Shown here: piece by piece, positions 61,437 through 64,000 of the stretch
How the letters are laid out: each line of letters begins with the position of its first letter
Position numbering within the stretch: the first letter of the stretch is position 1
Translations under genes and position numbers: made by a program
Notes under the pieces: model-generated
The model's input: the letters and a program-made list of their open reading frames with translations, nothing else
The model's database searches: none
What the model was told of the DNA's origin: nothing
From: an uncultured Pelagibacteraceae bacterium
Lineage (GTDB): Bacteria; Pseudomonadota; Alphaproteobacteria; Pelagibacterales; Pelagibacteraceae
NCBI GenBank assembly: GCA_902613755.1
Contig: CACMIH010000002.1
Location: 141,305 to 205,304 of the forward strand
Length of the DNA stretch: 64,000 nucleotides
Direction: 5' to 3'

Positions 61437-62338
61437 AAATTGATTTAAAAGATTTGATTCCAGAATTTGGCAATAATTTAAAATTAAATTTTGATTTAAA
61501 AAAAAAAAATTGGTTTAATATAGGCGGCAAGACAAAAGCTTTTTATAAAGCTGATAGCTTGAAAGAATTAATAAAGTTTCTTAAAAAAATTAACAATAAA
61601 GAAAAAATATTTATATTAGGAGCAGGATCAAATACACTAATTACCGATAAACAATTTAATGGTATAGTAATTAAGCTTTCTAATAACTTTAATAATATTT
61701 CTATGCTTAATAATGATATCATTATAGCTGGAAGTGCTGTTACTGATAAATCATTATCCGATTTTGCCATGGAGAATAGTATAGGCGGTTTTGAATTTTT
61801 GTCTTGTATACCAGGAACTGTTGGTGGTGGAATTAAAATGAACGCAGGTTGTTTTGAAAGAGAGTTTAAAGATATTTTAGTTTCTGTTCAAGCAATAGAT
61901 AAATCTGGAAAGGTTATAACTATTCCTGCTAAGCAAATAAATTTCGAATACAGAGGTAGTAGTTTGTCAGATGATCTTATTTTTTTAAGCGCATCTTTTA
62001 AAGGATTTAATAAAAATAAAGATTTAATTCAGAATGAAATAATAAAGCTTAAAGCAAAAAAAGACAAATCCCAACCAACTAGAATTAAAACAAGTGGAAG
62101 CACATTTAAAAACCCTATAAATCAATCAGATAAGAAAGTCTGGCAATTAATTAAAGAATCTGTACCACTTGAAAAATCCTTTGGAGATGCATCAATTTCT
62201 GAAAAACACTGTAATTTTTTTGTAAACAAAGGTAATGCTAAATTTGAAGATATGAAAAAACTAATAAATTTTGTATCCGATAGTGTCTTTAAAAAGACAG
62301 GTATCAAATTAGAAACAGAAATAAAAATATTAGAATAA
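61433..62338 (+). CDS. murB: UDP-N-acetylenolpyruvoylglucosamine reductase MurB
   Basis: An FAD enzyme that reduces the enolpyruvyl group to make UDP-MurNAc, 301 residues. FAD-binding ILGAGSNTLITD, GFEFLSCIPGTVGGGIKMNAG, and the substrate loop IKTSGSTFKNP with the catalytic Ser are visible. The NWFNIGGKTK start and the lack of the extra type I loop suggest the shorter type II MurB. ATGA coupling to murC. Confidence 0.97.
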   Translation: MKIDLKDLIPEFGNNLKLNFDLKKKNWFNIGGKTKAFYKADSLKELIKFLKKINNKEKIFILGAGSNTLITDKQFNGIVIKLSNNFNNISMLNNDIIIAGSAVTDKSLSDFAMENSIGGFEFLSCIPGTVGGGIKMNAGCFEREFKDILVSVQAIDKSGKVITIPAKQINFEYRGSSLSDDLIFLSASFKGFNKNKDLIQNEIIKLKAKKDKSQPTRIKTSGSTFKNPINQSDKKVWQLIKESVPLEKSFGDASISEKHCNFFVNKGNAKFEDMKKLINFVSDSVFKKTGIKLETEIKILE

Positions 62339-62339
62339 A

Positions 62340-63254
62340 TTGAAAAAAAAAATACTTATAATTTCAGGTGGAATTTCAAAAGAAAGATTGATCAGTCTTG
62401 ATACTGGATTTCAAGTAGCTAAAGAATTAAAAAAAAATGGTTATAAAGTAAAAATAGTTGAACCAAATAATAGTTTAATAAAAAATATCAAAGAATTTAG
62501 ACCTAACGTTATATTTAATGCATTGCATGGCCAATTTGGAGAAGATGGTTATATACAGACAATTTTAGAAAGTTTCAGTATTCCCTACACACACTCTGGA
62601 GTTATTGCCTCTTCAATTGCAATGGATAAGGAAATTTCAAAAAAAATATTTATTACCAATCGGATCAATACTCCAAAATTTTTTACATATTCATTTGATT
62701 TAAAAAGAAGTGATCTTTTAAAAAAAATAAAAAAAAAACTTAAATTTCCAGTAGTAATTAAACCATTAAATGAGGGATCAAGTGTAAATGTTTATATTTG
62801 TAATAAAAAAAATATATTTAAAATTTTAAATACTCTTAAAAACTATAAAAAAATCATGATTGAGGAATTTATAGGTGGAAGAGAGATCCAAGTTGCTATT
62901 ATGGGTAATAGAAAATTGGGAGCAATAGAACTTAAACCAAAGAGAAAATTTTATGACTATCAGGCTAAATATAATTCTAATGCAAAAACTGAACATATAA
63001 TTCCTGTAAATTTAAAAAAAGAAAAACTAAAGCAATTAATGAATATGGCCTATAAAGCCCATCAAATAATTGGATGTCGAGGTATTACAAGATCAGATTT
63101 TAAATTTTATAATGATAAATTTTATTTATTAGAAATTAACACACAACCAGGAATGACAAAATTGTCTTTAGTTCCTGAGATAGCAGCATACAAGGGAATA
63201 AGTTTTTTAAAATTAATTCAATGGATGTTAAAAGATGCCTCAAAGAAAAAGTAA
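62340..63254 (+). CDS. ddl: D-alanine-D-alanine ligase
   Basis: An ATP-grasp ligase of 304 residues supplying D-Ala-D-Ala to MurF. It starts at TTG 62340, 1 base after murB, with KKKILIISGGISKERLISL. Other landmarks are NALHGQFGEDGYIQ, HSGVIASSIAMDKE, VVIKPLNEGSSVNV, and the metal site LLEINTQPGMTKLSLVPE. The common Ddl loop reads GGREIQVAIMG. Its last 20 bases overlap ftsQ. Confidence 0.96.
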   Translation: MKKKILIISGGISKERLISLDTGFQVAKELKKNGYKVKIVEPNNSLIKNIKEFRPNVIFNALHGQFGEDGYIQTILESFSIPYTHSGVIASSIAMDKEISKKIFITNRINTPKFFTYSFDLKRSDLLKKIKKKLKFPVVIKPLNEGSSVNVYICNKKNIFKILNTLKNYKKIMIEEFIGGREIQVAIMGNRKLGAIELKPKRKFYDYQAKYNSNAKTEHIIPVNLKKEKLKQLMNMAYKAHQIIGCRGITRSDFKFYNDKFYLLEINTQPGMTKLSLVPEIAAYKGISFLKLIQWMLKDASKKK

Positions 63255-63906
63255 AAAAATTTTAATTTATTTTTTTTTGTTTATTTTAATTTCTTCTATT
63301 GGAAATATTAAATTAAATAATTTTCAGTTTGAAAAGATAAAAAGTATAAATATTTCAGGCTTAAATGACACTGAAAATTTAAATTTAATTAATAAAATTA
63401 AAAAATTAAATATAGAAAATATTTTTTTTTTAAATGGTAAAGAAATTTCAGCTTTAATAGATTCTAATAATTCTATCGAAAGTTTTATAATTACAAAAAA
63501 ATATCCATCTACAATAGAAATTAAAATTATCAAAACAAATTTTTTAGCTAAATTTAATGATAATGGTAAAATATTTTTCATAGGTTCTAATGGCAAATTA
63601 TCTAAAGATAATCTCTTAAGAAAGGACCTGCCTTTTATTTTCGGTAAATTGAATGTCAAGGAATTTTTGAAGTTTAAGAAATTAGTTGATAAGTCAAAAT
63701 TTTCTTTTCAAGAAATAAAAAATCTTTATTTTTATCCATCTAAAAGATGGGATGTAGAACTAAAAAATAATATTATATTAAAACTTTCAAAAAATAATCC
63801 TATGTTGTCATTAGATAATGCATTTGAAATTTTGAAAAATCAAAATTTTAATAATGTTAAAATCATTGATGCAAGAATAGATAATCAAGTTATTTTGAAT
63901 GATTGA
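63235..63906 (+). CDS. ftsQ: Cell division protein FtsQ
   Basis: A 223-residue bitopic protein. A short basic cytoplasmic end is followed by one membrane helix (IYFFLFILISSIG, about 11-23). Next come a POTRA-like domain (INISGLNDTENLNLINKI) and the FtsQ beta domain with FIITKKYPSTIEIKI and FYPSKRWDVELKNN. It links early and late division proteins. Position right after ddl is typical. It overlaps the next frame by 8 bases. Confidence 0.9.
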   Translation: MPQRKSKKILIYFFLFILISSIGNIKLNNFQFEKIKSINISGLNDTENLNLINKIKKLNIENIFFLNGKEISALIDSNNSIESFIITKKYPSTIEIKIIKTNFLAKFNDNGKIFFIGSNGKLSKDNLLRKDLPFIFGKLNVKEFLKFKKLVDKSKFSFQEIKNLYFYPSKRWDVELKNNIILKLSKNNPMLSLDNAFEILKNQNFNNVKIIDARIDNQVILND

Positions 63907-64000
63907 AGAACTAGATTTAGAAACATATTTATCTTTAACAAAAAAAAGTTTTAGCATTTACGTATTTGATAAAATAAAACTAAAGAATGTATATGAAGAA
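63899..64000 (+). CDS. Start of a gene in the ftsA position (cut by window edge)
   Basis: An open frame from ATG 63899 runs off the right end (34 codons visible: MIEELDLETYLSLTKKSF...). It overlaps the ftsQ stop by 8 bases. In standard dcw clusters ftsA follows ftsQ, and the fragment could be the start of the FtsA first strand (FSIYVFD), but the canonical LDIGTSK motif is not visible. The assignment is by position only. Confidence 0.45.
   Translation, partial: MIEELDLETYLSLTKKSFSIYVFDKIKLKNVYEE

Noticed and set aside
63324..63659. A 111-codon minus-strand frame inside ftsQ
   Set aside because: Same reason: AT-rich antisense shadow without recognisable domains or a start context.

Overview
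This window is a stretch of core chromosome from a very AT-rich, densely packed alphaproteobacterium, most likely SAR11 (Pelagibacterales). The base composition (by eye about 30% G+C), spacers of a few bases, frequent TAATG and ATGA stop/start overlaps and small proteins point that way. So does the gene set: CcrM-type GANTC methylase, bc1 operon, PetP/PetR-like regulators, and a zinc-less type of primase. I see no phage, insertion sequence, toxin system, CRISPR array or rRNA. Nearly every base is in a recognisable housekeeping gene.

Layout. 1-6.2 kb: start of smc, a DsbA-like thioredoxin and dciA (minus strand), mutY and an FAD monooxygenase (plus), then ccrM, rnhB and a family-4-like uracil-DNA glycosylase (minus). 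6.2-10.1 kb: TPR protein, ispE, tRNA-Gln and a CCA-adding/poly(A) polymerase-family gene (plus). 10.1-11.9 kb: greA, hemF, trmL (minus). 12-14.5 kb: petABC, the cytochrome bc1 complex. 14.5-20.5 kb: a minus-strand run of ychF, pth, rplY, prs, pgeF, a MidA-like methyltransferase and lgt. 20.5-24 kb: ubiK-like gene, a histidine kinase/response regulator/MarR set, and ilvE. 24-31 kb: a tightly coupled minus-strand operon uvrB, pteridine-reductase-like SDR, secreted hydrolase, an unlisted 48-aa membrane protein, folB, uvrC, pgsA. 31-40 kb: aspartate aminotransferase, HTATIP2-like protein, unknown membrane protein, trxB, an ELM1-family/2OG-oxygenase pair, carB, carA. 40-44.5 kb: yqeY-dnaG-rpoD, then two tRNAs and a repeat that looks like a decayed tRNA fragment. 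44.8-47.5 kb: mlaC, mlaA, an amidase and the RNase P RNA. 47.6-64 kb: the division and cell-wall (dcw) cluster mraZ-ftsZ-rsmH-ftsL-ftsI-murEF-mraY-murD-ftsW-murG-murC-murB-ddl-ftsQ and the start of an ftsA-position gene.

How it works together. The dcw cluster makes the peptidoglycan precursor and the divisome. A clear promoter (TTGACG, 17-base spacer, TAATAT) with MraZ-type 10-base-spaced repeats over its -10 box drives it. ftsZ has moved from its usual place at the end of the cluster to directly after mraZ, and murE and murF are fused into one 947-codon gene.

I did not find an unmistakably new multi-gene system. The observations most worth a second look are: (1) three GANTC sites in and just upstream of the ccrM promoter, which suggest autoregulation by methylation; (2) a tRNA-Val(GAC) with intact stems but changed elbow nucleotides, where the T54/A58 pair appears swapped; (3) the tRNA-Gln gene ending 3 bases before the start codon of the CCA-adding-enzyme-family gene; (4) the ftsZ relocation and the murE-murF fusion; (5) a primase missing three of four zinc ligands; and (6) the small membrane protein between the hydrolase and folB.
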